A DNA stretch of 64,000 nt from Bacillus suaedaesalsae. GTDB taxonomy: Bacteria > Bacillota > Bacilli > Bacillales > SA4. Positions 52,601 through 60,276 of this stretch are shown piece after piece; position 1 is the stretch's first letter; every line of letters begins with the position of its first letter. Under the pieces are notes generated by a model. That model was not told where the DNA came from and ran no database searches. It saw only the letters and a list, made by a program, of their open reading frames with translations. The position numbers were made by a program, and so were the translations under genes. The stretch lies in contig NZ_JAFELM010000030.1 of assembly GCF_016890225.1 (NCBI RefSeq), positions 1 through 64,000 on the forward strand, given 5' to 3'.

Positions 52601-53696
52601 TATTCGTTACCTCCTCAGTATTCAGTGTAATTTGTGCTTGTGTTATGTCTAATCCGTATCTTTCGCCAATTTTTTGTAGCTCTTGTACAACTTTTAATGG
52701 AAGCTCAATACCGTTGGTTTTCTTTTCGATCACTTTACGATGCTCAAGCTCTCCGGGAATAAAAATCTCTTCCACATTAGGAGCCTTGGGTTCTGCTTTG
52801 ATTTCGCAAATATATTGATCCATCCTTTGTTTAAATAACTCAATAGGAATGAATTTTTTTATATCAATAGCGATAAAGAAATGTCCTACATTCTGTGGTT
52901 CTTCCCAGTTTTCATACATGTTATTAACGTACTTTCCAAATCCGGCACCTGTAAGGACACCTGCTAGAATATCGATAAACATGGAGATTGCATATCCTTT
53001 TGGACCTCCCATTGGAAGTACAGAGCCTTCAAGAGCTGCTTCAGCATCAGTTGTTGGATTACCACCTTTATCTATAGCCCATCCAAGAGGAATAGACTCA
53101 CCCTTTTGAGCAGCAACAATAATTTTCCCACGAGCTACTAAACTTGTAGCCATATCCATTATGAAGGGTTCTTCTTTACCAGCCGGCACACCAACTGCTA
53201 ACGGATTTGTACCAATGAACGGTCTAATTCCACCAGTTGGGGGCATTGTTTGTGAAGCATTTGATACAACAAGTAATATCATTTCTTGTTCAATTGCTTT
53301 CAAAGCATAATAAGCACCAGTTCCGAAATGATTAGAACCTTTTACTCCTACAAGTGCAGCTCCATTCTCTTTCGCCTTCTTTATGGCAACCTCAAGTGCT
53401 TTTGTACCAACTACTGAACCAAATTGATTTTTTCCATTTACAAGAGCAGTAGCAACACTTTCGTTTTCAATTTCAACTTCTGCGAATGGATCAATCATGT
53501 CTTGCTCAATACGTTTTAAATAAATAGCTGTTCGAACGACACCATGTGATTCAACTCCGCGTAAATCTGCTTGAATAAGAGAGTCAGCAACTACATCAGC
53601 AACTTCTTTTTTCACTCCTGCTGCACTAAATACATTTGCACAGAAATCTTGTAGCTTTTTCCAATCATATCTTGTCGGTAAACTCAACAAATTCAC
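52593..53696 (-). CDS. Ldh2 family malate/L-lactate-type dehydrogenase
   Basis: NAD(P)-dependent 2-hydroxyacid dehydrogenase of the MDH2/LDH2 type, 367 residues, not related to classical lactate dehydrogenase. Hallmarks: DLRGVESHGVVR near residue 50, the catalytic His in GSNHFGTGAYY and the PPTGGIRPFIGTNPLAVG stretch. Members oxidise malate, sulfolactate, ureidoglycolate or 2,3-diketogulonate. Start uncertain: the GTG at 53696 sits only about three bases from AAAGGA, and a TTG at 53690 has better spacing. The 5' end overlaps the aldolase gene. Confidence 0.9.
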   Translation of the reverse strand: MNLLSLPTRYDWKKLQDFCANVFSAAGVKKEVADVVADSLIQADLRGVESHGVVRTAIYLKRIEQDMIDPFAEVEIENESVATALVNGKNQFGSVVGTKALEVAIKKAKENGAALVGVKGSNHFGTGAYYALKAIEQEMILLVVSNASQTMPPTGGIRPFIGTNPLAVGVPAGKEEPFIMDMATSLVARGKIIVAAQKGESIPLGWAIDKGGNPTTDAEAALEGSVLPMGGPKGYAISMFIDILAGVLTGAGFGKYVNNMYENWEEPQNVGHFFIAIDIKKFIPIELFKQRMDQYICEIKAEPKAPNVEEIFIPGELEHRKVIEKKTNGIELPLKVVQELQKIGERYGLDITQAQITLNTEEVTNNG

Positions 53697-54360
53697 ATCC
53701 TTTCTCCTTCAGAGTTTTGTCAATCCATGTCCGGTCGATTGTTCCATTTGCAATTTCCTCAAATATTTTTTGTTCATTAAGTTCTTGTTGTTTAACAAGT
53801 TCTAGCACTTCCTCCGCTTTTTCAACAGGAACTACTGCAAGTCCGTCTTCATCACCAATAAGAAGATCTCCTGGGTAAACTACCATTCCTCCCACCGAAA
53901 TCGGAACATTAATTTCACCTGGACCGTCTTTATATGGCCCTCTATGAGTAACCCCTTTTGCATAGACCGGGAAATCACCTTTCATAAATGCACCAGTGTC
54001 ACGAATCGCTCCATCGATAACAAATCCAACGATACCGCGTTTCTTAGAGATTTCTAACATAATCTCTCCGACAATCGCATTGGTTGTATCTCCTCCTGCA
54101 TCAACAACAATGACATCCCCTGGTTCAGCGATATCAATTGCCTTATGAACCATAAGATTATCACCCGGTCTTGTTTTTACTGTAATAGCAGTTCCAAGCA
54201 GTTTTCCTTCCTTGTGAAATGGTCGTAGCTCAGAACCAATTGAATGTAAGCGGTTTAAATTGTCGCTAATATGAGGTGTAACTACATTGCGGTACTGTTC
54301 AATTATTGCTTTATCTACTCTTTTGGTTATAGGTAAAATTCTGAATCCTATGTTACTCAC
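53665..54360 (-). CDS. RraA family protein, class II HMG/CHA-aldolase type
   Basis: Protein of 231 residues. The aldolase signature IDGAIRDTGAFMKGDFPVYAKG retains the Arg and Asp that bind substrate and metal in 4-hydroxy-4-methyl-2-oxoglutarate aldolases, plus VVDAGGDTTNAIVGEIM. This points to a retro-aldol enzyme releasing pyruvate or oxaloacetate rather than an RNase E inhibitor. The GTG at 54360 has AAAAAGGAGGAG upstream inside the lacI gene end, so it is coupled to the regulator. Confidence 0.88.
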   Translation of the reverse strand: MSNIGFRILPITKRVDKAIIEQYRNVVTPHISDNLNRLHSIGSELRPFHKEGKLLGTAITVKTRPGDNLMVHKAIDIAEPGDVIVVDAGGDTTNAIVGEIMLEISKKRGIVGFVIDGAIRDTGAFMKGDFPVYAKGVTHRGPYKDGPGEINVPISVGGMVVYPGDLLIGDEDGLAVVPVEKAEEVLELVKQQELNEQKIFEEIANGTIDRTWIDKTLKEKGCEFVEFTDKI

Positions 54361-55387
54361 TAAAAATCTCCTCCTTTTTGACTCCACATGACTCTCTTAC
54401 AATTAAATTAGGCTGCAAAATGTTCGTTGTCGGATGTTTATCTCCATCTTTTTCAATTAACTCTATTAATCTCTTAGCAGCAATTTCACCCATTTCATAG
54501 GATGGCTGATTTACTGTTGTTAAAGGAGGATTTAAGTGCATAGACCAAACAGTTTCGTCATATCCAACTAACGAAATATCATCTGGTACATTTAGTCCTA
54601 CCTCTTTGATTCCTTCTAGTATTTCAAGTGTCATCATATTATTCGTTGAAAATATGGCATCCGGACGATTTTGGTCATCAGATAAAATACGTTTGACAGT
54701 TTCTTTTACCAATCCATTCTTCTCTTCAATAATATGAATCAATGAATCTTCTACCTTCATACCTTTGTTTGAAAGTGCTTTCTTATATCCTTCTATTCGA
54801 TCTAATCTTGGACTAACATAATCTGGCGTGTAGACAAATAAGGCAATTGACTTTTTCCCATGTCGCAGTAGATGCTCAACACCTGCGACTGCTCCTGCAA
54901 CATTATCCATTGTTACAAGATCAACATCTAACCCGAAGATTTTTCGGTTAATGGTTACAAAAGGGAACTGTTTTTCTACTAGGCTTTTATAAAGAAAGTC
55001 GTTTTTCACAGTCGGGTTCATAATTATTCCGTCAACCTGTTTCATTTGAAACCCTTTTACAAGTTCTTCTTCTAATAATGGGTCCTCATTTGAGTTACAT
55101 ATCATTAAGCTATAACCATTCAACCGGCAAGTATCTTCCACACCTTCAAGTACTCTTGCCCAGAATGGGTTCTTTAAATTTGATAAGATGATTCCAATTA
55201 CATTTGTTTTCATCGATTTCAAGCCTTGTGCCAGCATATTGGGACGATAATCTAATTCTTTTATTACCTTTAGTACCTTATCAATTGTTTCTTGGGTATT
55301 TTGGCCATAGTTACCGTTAAGAATTCTAGAAACAGTCGATTTTGAGACTCCCGCATGTTTTGCAACATCAGCAATTGTAACTTTCAT
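54353..55387 (-). CDS. LacI family transcriptional regulator of the catabolic operon
   Basis: Repressor of 344 residues. The N-terminal DNA-binding helix-turn-helix and hinge helix are VTIADVAKHAGVSKSTVSRILNGNYGQNTQETIDKVLKVIKEL; a periplasmic-binding-protein-like effector domain follows (about 60-340). It is the first gene of the operon and overlaps the aldolase gene by 8 bases. A dense cluster of palindromic half-sites and a cre-like site lies 19-75 bases upstream, so it probably controls the whole unit, itself included. The inducer is likely the imported acid or an intermediate. Confidence 0.92.
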   Translation of the reverse strand: MKVTIADVAKHAGVSKSTVSRILNGNYGQNTQETIDKVLKVIKELDYRPNMLAQGLKSMKTNVIGIILSNLKNPFWARVLEGVEDTCRLNGYSLMICNSNEDPLLEEELVKGFQMKQVDGIIMNPTVKNDFLYKSLVEKQFPFVTINRKIFGLDVDLVTMDNVAGAVAGVEHLLRHGKKSIALFVYTPDYVSPRLDRIEGYKKALSNKGMKVEDSLIHIIEEKNGLVKETVKRILSDDQNRPDAIFSTNNMMTLEILEGIKEVGLNVPDDISLVGYDETVWSMHLNPPLTTVNQPSYEMGEIAAKRLIELIEKDGDKHPTTNILQPNLIVRESCGVKKEEIFSE

Positions 55388-55405
55388 ATTTCACCTTCTC
55401 TATTT

Positions 55406-55420
55406 ATGTAAGCGTTTTTA
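55406..55420 (-). promoter_or_regulatory. cre-like CcpA site
   Basis: atgtaagcgttttta matches WTGNAANCGNWNNCW at every fixed position except the C near its end. It lies 19 bases before the lacI start, where bound CcpA would repress, consistent with carbon catabolite control. One mismatch keeps this tentative. Confidence 0.5.
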
Positions 55421-55424
55421 TTTT

Positions 55425-55462
55425 AGAAACCGATTTTAGAAACCGGTTTCGGAAATCGGTTT
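55425..55462. promoter_or_regulatory. Operator cluster for the LacI regulator
   Basis: A central perfect palindrome GAAACCGGTTTC (55439-55450) is flanked by AAACCGATTT (55427-55436) and AAATCGGTTT (55453-55462), which are inverted repeats of each other. Three or four half-sites of the type GAAACCG lie in 38 bases. The central CG and the symmetry fit LacI-family operators. Confidence 0.75.
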
Positions 55463-55606
55463 AATATAAATTTATCAGATTATTCTTACAAACTCAATAT
55501 TTTTTTAAGATAGAAAAATCGATATATTTCGGATCTTTCTAATAATCATTTTTTTATGAAACTCAATTATTTAAATTGTATTATCGAATTGGCCTTTGAA
55601 AAAATC

Positions 55607-55650
55607 AAAAAAGCAGCAATACCATTTTATTGGTAACACTGCTTTTTTTT
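55607..55650. terminator. Orphan terminator-like hairpin
   Basis: aaaaaagcag pairs with ctgctttttt through an inner accattttattggt stem, with a run of ten T on the plus strand and a T tract on the minus strand. No recognised gene ends here. The 629-base gap between lacI and the ScoC-like gene otherwise holds the operators, the 51-bp shared sequence and AT-rich DNA. Confidence 0.6.
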
Positions 55651-55889
55651 TTAATACTAATTTATATGTAAATAAAAGATACGTATACTGTCATCCTATA
55701 GGTGAATTTTTCACCCCATCCAAAGAAAACATTTCATTATATCGCTATAATATAACTCATATCCCTATGATAAAAGATGGATTTTTTTCCTTTGATTGAA
55801 ATTACAAGTAATTTATTTAATTAATACCAAAATAAATCTTTTCATTTTATGCTCTATTTGAATTATTGCTCCCCCTATTTCTGTCCCTA

Positions 55890-55940
55890 CCCACTAATTA
55901 CCAAGCTCTTTTTACTATTAAATTAGTACTCTAGGACGAT
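55890..55940. repeat. 51-bp sequence shared with 44274-44324
   Basis: cccactaattaccaag, tttactattaaattag and gacgat are common to both copies. Here it lies 76 bases before the ScoC-like start, in the same orientation as that gene. Confidence 0.6.
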
Positions 55941-56016
55941 ATATTAACTATATGCTCCTTCTATTTAACCGACAATAAGCGTAGAACGTAATTTGACAGA
56001 AAAGGGGCGTGTTTAA

Positions 56017-56505
56017 GTGGATCAGGCACTATTACACGTAATGATTAACCATTGGCGTGGCATGTACAAAGTGTTAAAACATGATTGGCAAACCGTTGCA
56101 AGGGAAATTGGCGTGACTTCTTCAGAGCTTCATGTTCTTTGGATAGTAAGTTTTGAGAAAATTGCCCCCATGACAAAAATAGCAGAGCTGGGGCTATGGG
56201 ATGTTTCTACAGTTGCTCAAATGGTCACTAGATTAAAAAAGAAGATGTTAATTAACACAACTAAAGATAAAAATGATCGAAGAATAACATGGTGTGAGTT
56301 AACTCCTATAGGAATTGAAACAGTGAAAAAGTCAAAAGAATTTCATTATCAGTTTGTTGATTTTGTTAGTGATCATAAAGGAGACAGTGAAGATAAAAGG
56401 GAGCTTATTGACAATCTCCGTTCTTTCCAGAATGAATTTAATAGACACTTTCATGGTGAAAAGTTCGTGGAATGGATTGATAAAACGGAAAAACAATTAC
56501 CTTAA
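56017..56505 (+). CDS. MarR family regulator, ScoC/Hpr-like
   Basis: Winged-helix regulator of 162 residues. HVLWIVSFEKIAPMTKIAELGLWDVSTVAQMVTRLKKKML followed by the RRITWCELT wing resembles the ScoC/Hpr transition-state repressor of Bacillus, which also has tryptophan-rich LSKALWK-type N-termini (here MINHWRGMYKVLKHDW). It is shorter than ScoC (about 200 residues), so it is likely a paralogue rather than the orthologue. The start is GTG at 56017 after AAAGGGG. It converges on the GNAT gene. Confidence 0.8.
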   Translation: MDQALLHVMINHWRGMYKVLKHDWQTVAREIGVTSSELHVLWIVSFEKIAPMTKIAELGLWDVSTVAQMVTRLKKKMLINTTKDKNDRRITWCELTPIGIETVKKSKEFHYQFVDFVSDHKGDSEDKRELIDNLRSFQNEFNRHFHGEKFVEWIDKTEKQLP

Positions 56506-56545
56506 TTCATCATTGCACCATTTAACTGTTTAGAAATAAGCAATT

Positions 56546-56574
56546 TAAACCAAGCATATAGAGTGCTTGGTTTA
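56546..56574. terminator. Bidirectional terminator between the ScoC-like and GNAT genes
   Basis: taaaccaagca pairs with tgcttggttta around a seven-base loop; T-rich sequence follows on the plus side and AAATTG on the other. Confidence 0.78.
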
Positions 56575-56575
56575 T

Positions 56576-57403
56576 TTATTCGTCTATAAATGGAAAGAAG
56601 AATACTGTGTACAGGTCATGTTTCTCAAAACCTAGCTTTTGCGCAATGTGAATCGAATCCTCCCGGAACCATTCTGTCGTCCAATGAGGGATATGCTCCT
56701 TCTCTATACATCTTTTAATAAATTGATGGGCCATTTCACTCGCAATTCCTTTTCCTCTGTGCTTTTCATCATATGTATGAATCCCTATTTCCTCATGATT
56801 GTCATATACGTAAACGGAAATGCAGGAACCAACTAGTTCATCTTCATGAAATACTGCTATGCCATTTCCCTTTTTATGAAACTCCTCTAAGGATGGCCAG
56901 AATTTTAACACTTCAGTTTTTAGCATAGAGGACTGATCAAGATGAATCGCTTCATCATTAACACTCATAAACTTGTAATCTTTGAGCTTTTCATTATATT
57001 CTGGTTTGTATTTAATAAAGTCATGTAAATGAAATGTAAACGGAACTCTTTTTCCTCTCTGTACTTCTGTTTCCATAAATATCTTATCTATGTAAGGCTC
57101 CCACTTATCAAAAGGATAAACTTCTAAATTCAAACAGTCTTCCCCAATTTCTAGTGCTTCTGGCTTTATCGTATGATGGATAAAATCCTCTACCGTTTCC
57201 ACAAATATCTGTGTCGGAGTTCCAACAAAATAAAACATCTCATTTATAGCCCAAATTAATGCAGCCTGCGGTCGAGCAGTATTATCCACATAAACTTTCC
57301 CTTTATTATTACCGTGTAGAACTCCTTGAATCACAACCTTCTCACGAATAATAGGAAAAACTTCATTAATTAAACCATATTTACTCTCATCTACTAAATG
57401 CAT
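56576..57403 (-). CDS. GNAT family acetyltransferase
   Basis: Protein of 275 residues. The C-terminal GNAT domain has the acetyl-CoA loop in THDEKHRGKGIASEMAHQFI (read as HTYDEKHRGKGIASEMA) and the LGFEKHDLYTVFFFP ending typical of the GNAT_acetyltran (PF12746-like) group; the N-terminal half (about 1-140) is the extra domain of that group. The ATG at 57403 follows AGGTGAG; a GTG four codons upstream overlaps the site. Substrate unknown. Confidence 0.82.
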   Translation of the reverse strand: MHLVDESKYGLINEVFPIIREKVVIQGVLHGNNKGKVYVDNTARPQAALIWAINEMFYFVGTPTQIFVETVEDFIHHTIKPEALEIGEDCLNLEVYPFDKWEPYIDKIFMETEVQRGKRVPFTFHLHDFIKYKPEYNEKLKDYKFMSVNDEAIHLDQSSMLKTEVLKFWPSLEEFHKKGNGIAVFHEDELVGSCISVYVYDNHEEIGIHTYDEKHRGKGIASEMAHQFIKRCIEKEHIPHWTTEWFREDSIHIAQKLGFEKHDLYTVFFFPFIDE

Positions 57404-57506
57404 CGTCCATCTCACCTATCATCTACTCTTCTACAAATCTATCAACATCATAATTCATATGGAAAAATTAAACAACTAATAACTTTCGGTAGTTACCTTC
57501 CTGTTC

Positions 57507-57560
57507 TTTAACACAGTAAAGCGATGGGGGACAGTCCCACGTTGCTTTACTGTGTTAAAG
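57507..57560. repeat. GC-rich palindrome (family P), copy 4
   Basis: Perfect 17-base outer arms, ctttaacacagtaaagc (57507-57523) and gctttactgtgttaaag (57544-57560), around a gggggacagtccc centre. The right arm contains the stop codon of the EamA gene (CTTTAA on the minus strand). Confidence 0.92.
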
Positions 57561-58448
57561 TTCCTTTTTTAAGTGGGGGATAAGTTGGACGATTAGGATT
57601 GTGCTTGTAACTATTACAGATCCAGTAAATTGTAGTAGGGTAAAGTTTCGGTTCAACAGTAGCATATCAAAAATGGCAATTTCGACAAGCATTAAATTGT
57701 TGATAATACTACTTTCGAACGCTTCAAGGTATTTTTGACTCCACGTCCACAATGTAAAAGCGATTGATCCATTGACTATTCCTAGCCACAGCACGATAAA
57801 TACTAAGTTCCAACTAAAATGAGGCAACGCCTCTATGAATATGCCCATACATAACATGCCGATCGCACCAATTACCATTGGTTTCATAACAAGCTCTGTT
57901 GGTTTTATGCTGTGTTTTTTAAGTATGAACCTAATTAATATAATATGAATTCCATAACCGATAGAAGAAAAGACAACTAGAGAGATTCCTATTGTATCTT
58001 GAAGATTAAACTCCCATGGAAAATAGTACAACCCAGCTCCAACTATAACTCCAATCATACCGACGATCGTTAATTTCTTTATCTTTTCATTAATTAAAAT
58101 GGAAGCTAACACCGCAACAATCGTTGTATTTCCAATATTTAATAGAAGTGATGTTTGTGTAGGTGTGATAAAAAATTGCCCCCAGTACTGAAATCCTTGC
58201 GCTACAAGATAGCCTGAGATTCCTAGTAAAAATATATATTTCCACGTTATTTTTTCTCGATGCTTTGTTTCACCTTTATGACTTATACTTAATAAAAACA
58301 AAACAAATGCTGCTATTGTATAACGTAATCCCGCTAAGGTTAACGGTCCAACACCTTCTTTAAACGCATACACATTTAGAAAATAAGATGATGACCATAG
58401 CATCGTTACGACAACTGCCGTTAAGACCGCTATCATTTTGATTTTCAT
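57555..58448 (-). CDS. EamA family (DMT) transporter
   Basis: Membrane protein of 297 residues with ten predicted helices in two EamA repeats. The first starts TMLWSSSYFLNVYAFKEGVGPLTLAGLRY, with GISGYLVAQGFQYWG and TSLLLNIGNTTIVAVLASILINEK; the second contains GIVNGSIAFTLWTWSQKYLEA. These proteins export amino acids or other metabolites. It is divergent from the SgrR-like regulator with a 95-base gap. Its stop codon lies within a GC-rich palindrome arm, so the KEL ending may be element-derived. Confidence 0.9.
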   Translation of the reverse strand: MKIKMIAVLTAVVVTMLWSSSYFLNVYAFKEGVGPLTLAGLRYTIAAFVLFLLSISHKGETKHREKITWKYIFLLGISGYLVAQGFQYWGQFFITPTQTSLLLNIGNTTIVAVLASILINEKIKKLTIVGMIGVIVGAGLYYFPWEFNLQDTIGISLVVFSSIGYGIHIILIRFILKKHSIKPTELVMKPMVIGAIGMLCMGIFIEALPHFSWNLVFIVLWLGIVNGSIAFTLWTWSQKYLEAFESSIINNLMLVEIAIFDMLLLNRNFTLLQFTGSVIVTSTILIVQLIPHLKKEL

Positions 58449-58543
58449 ATTTACTCCCCCTTGCTACCAATTCTAGCTCGTAAAAGGTGCACAAAAAGTG
58501 TAAACTTATAATCAATAATTTCACCTTTTAAGGAGTATTGGAA

Positions 58544-60235
58544 ATGGAGTTGCTTGATCACTTTCTCAATCTATATAACGAACTGAATACGTCTGAAACG
58601 AAAGAAAAGAAAAACACAACTCGTGCTCAGATAGCTCTACTATTATTTTGCTCTGAACGTAATGTTGTTCATATTATCCGTAACCTTCAAAAGAATAATT
58701 GGATTTCTTGGGAAAGTGGTCGTGGTAGAGGGAACTCTTCTTCTATCTCTTTTTTAAAAAGTAAAGTAGACGTCATTTTAGAAGAAGGAACAAAGTGGCT
58801 ACAAGAAGGAAATTATTCAAAACTGTTTTCCTACGCGAACAATTATTTAACACCGTTACAAAAACAGGAAATCTTTATGAACTCACCGCATCTCTTTGGG
58901 TACCAACAGCATATTAAACAAACCGAAAAAAAAGACGTTCTCACTTTTCCATATTTTCGAAGACTGTACTCTCTCAACCCTATAGAAATTGAACGGCAAT
59001 CCGAGCGCCATCTTGTTTCTCAACTATTTGATACGCTAGTCGAATATAAAGAAGGGCACACGATTCCGAAGATTGCTCACTATTGGACTTACGACGAAAA
59101 CTTTACAAACTGGACGCTATTCCTTCGAAAAGGAGTAAAGTTTCATAATGGGGAAGAGCTAACTGCAAACGATGTAAAGTTTACATTTATTAGAATGAAA
59201 GGTACAGAAGCAAACTGGATGGTTAGTAATTTAAAGGAAGTAAGGATAGTTGATTCCTATACTGTTCAATTCACTTTCTCTAAGTCAAATTCAAACTGGA
59301 TAGATGTTCTTTCGTCTCCAAAATGTTCAATTATCCCGGTGGATTATGGTGGAAAAACGATGAAAGAATTTGCATACTCTCCAATTGGAACAGGTCCTTT
59401 CCATTTGAAAGAAAGAAACGAGGAATCGATGACTTTACATGCACATCATTCTTATTTTTGGGGCCGAGCTCATTTAGATGAAATTATTATGTTTTTTTTG
59501 CCTAACATAACAGAATATTTAATAATGGCTTCTGATGAAAAACGTATTGCATACATCCCATTCCTTTTGAATCAAGAGCGAAAAAGTACGTTCAATCATG
59601 TTTCGAGAAGGCATTTATCTATCAAATACCTTATCTGGAATATGAAAAAGACAACTCCTACAATTACACAGATGAGAGTTAAAGAAGCGATTAATAAGCG
59701 AAAGTTGATTGAAACTTTACACGGGAATCGAGAATCGCCAACAGATAAGGTATCTGAGATTATATACTCCCCTAAAGAGGAGGTACCTCTAATTCCAGGG
59801 GAGCATATTACATTAAAGATTTTGACGTATGATCTTGTGCCTAACATTGAAGATGTAAAATGGCTACAAGCTGAGCTACTCCCTAAAAATATTCAAATAG
59901 AATTAAAGGTTGTACCGTATGCTGAGTTCATATCAGAAAATTTTACAGATGTAGACCTCTTTTATTCGGAATATGTAATGGAAGAAAACCATGTGGCATC
60001 TCTATTTAATTTGTTTAACTCTCCAACATCAATGGTTCACAAGAGTAAAGGTTCGGATGTGTGTCTAAATATCGAGGAGGTGAAGCAATTGGAAAAAGAG
60101 CTATTAGACTCGGGGATCCTCCTCCCTTTATATACAACAACACAACAAGCTTTTTTCCATGAAAGTTTAAAAGGAATCTCCTTGTCTAATGTCGGAATGG
60201 CTTCGTTTAAGGACTTATTTTTCTTTAGAAAGTAA
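58544..60235 (+). CDS. SgrR-like transcriptional regulator with solute-binding domain
   Basis: Protein of 563 residues. The N-terminal winged-helix region (about 1-110) contains TTRAQIALLLFCSERNVVHIIRNLQKNNWISW; from about 160 onward it resembles family 5 solute-binding proteins (PKIAHYWTYDENFTNWTLFLRKGVKFHNGEELTANDVKFTF). This architecture defines SgrR, where the binding domain senses a small molecule in the cytoplasm. There is no signal peptide. The ATG at 58544 is eight bases after AAGGAG. It probably regulates the divergent exporter. Confidence 0.88.
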   Translation: MELLDHFLNLYNELNTSETKEKKNTTRAQIALLLFCSERNVVHIIRNLQKNNWISWESGRGRGNSSSISFLKSKVDVILEEGTKWLQEGNYSKLFSYANNYLTPLQKQEIFMNSPHLFGYQQHIKQTEKKDVLTFPYFRRLYSLNPIEIERQSERHLVSQLFDTLVEYKEGHTIPKIAHYWTYDENFTNWTLFLRKGVKFHNGEELTANDVKFTFIRMKGTEANWMVSNLKEVRIVDSYTVQFTFSKSNSNWIDVLSSPKCSIIPVDYGGKTMKEFAYSPIGTGPFHLKERNEESMTLHAHHSYFWGRAHLDEIIMFFLPNITEYLIMASDEKRIAYIPFLLNQERKSTFNHVSRRHLSIKYLIWNMKKTTPTITQMRVKEAINKRKLIETLHGNRESPTDKVSEIIYSPKEEVPLIPGEHITLKILTYDLVPNIEDVKWLQAELLPKNIQIELKVVPYAEFISENFTDVDLFYSEYVMEENHVASLFNLFNSPTSMVHKSKGSDVCLNIEEVKQLEKELLDSGILLPLYTTTQQAFFHESLKGISLSNVGMASFKDLFFFRK

Positions 60236-60236
60236 A

Positions 60237-60262
60237 GAACCCTCCTTAGGAAAGGAGGGTTC
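60237..60262. terminator. Terminator between the SgrR-like and recQ genes
   Basis: gaaccctcctt and aaggagggttc form a perfect 11-bp stem with a four-base loop. The T tract is weak on both sides (TTTACTTTC on the minus strand). Confidence 0.75.
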
Positions 60263-60276
60263 AGCTTGAAGAGGTT

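Noticed and set aside
53665-54360. Reading the RraA-family gene as an RNase E inhibitor or a menaquinone methyltransferase
   Set aside because: The aldolase Arg-Asp signature is intact and the gene lies in a catabolic operon; the older names do not fit.
55596-55799. 67-codon plus-strand frame with MKKSKKQQYHFIG start
   Set aside because: It runs through the terminator-like hairpin and its T tract and has no ribosome site.
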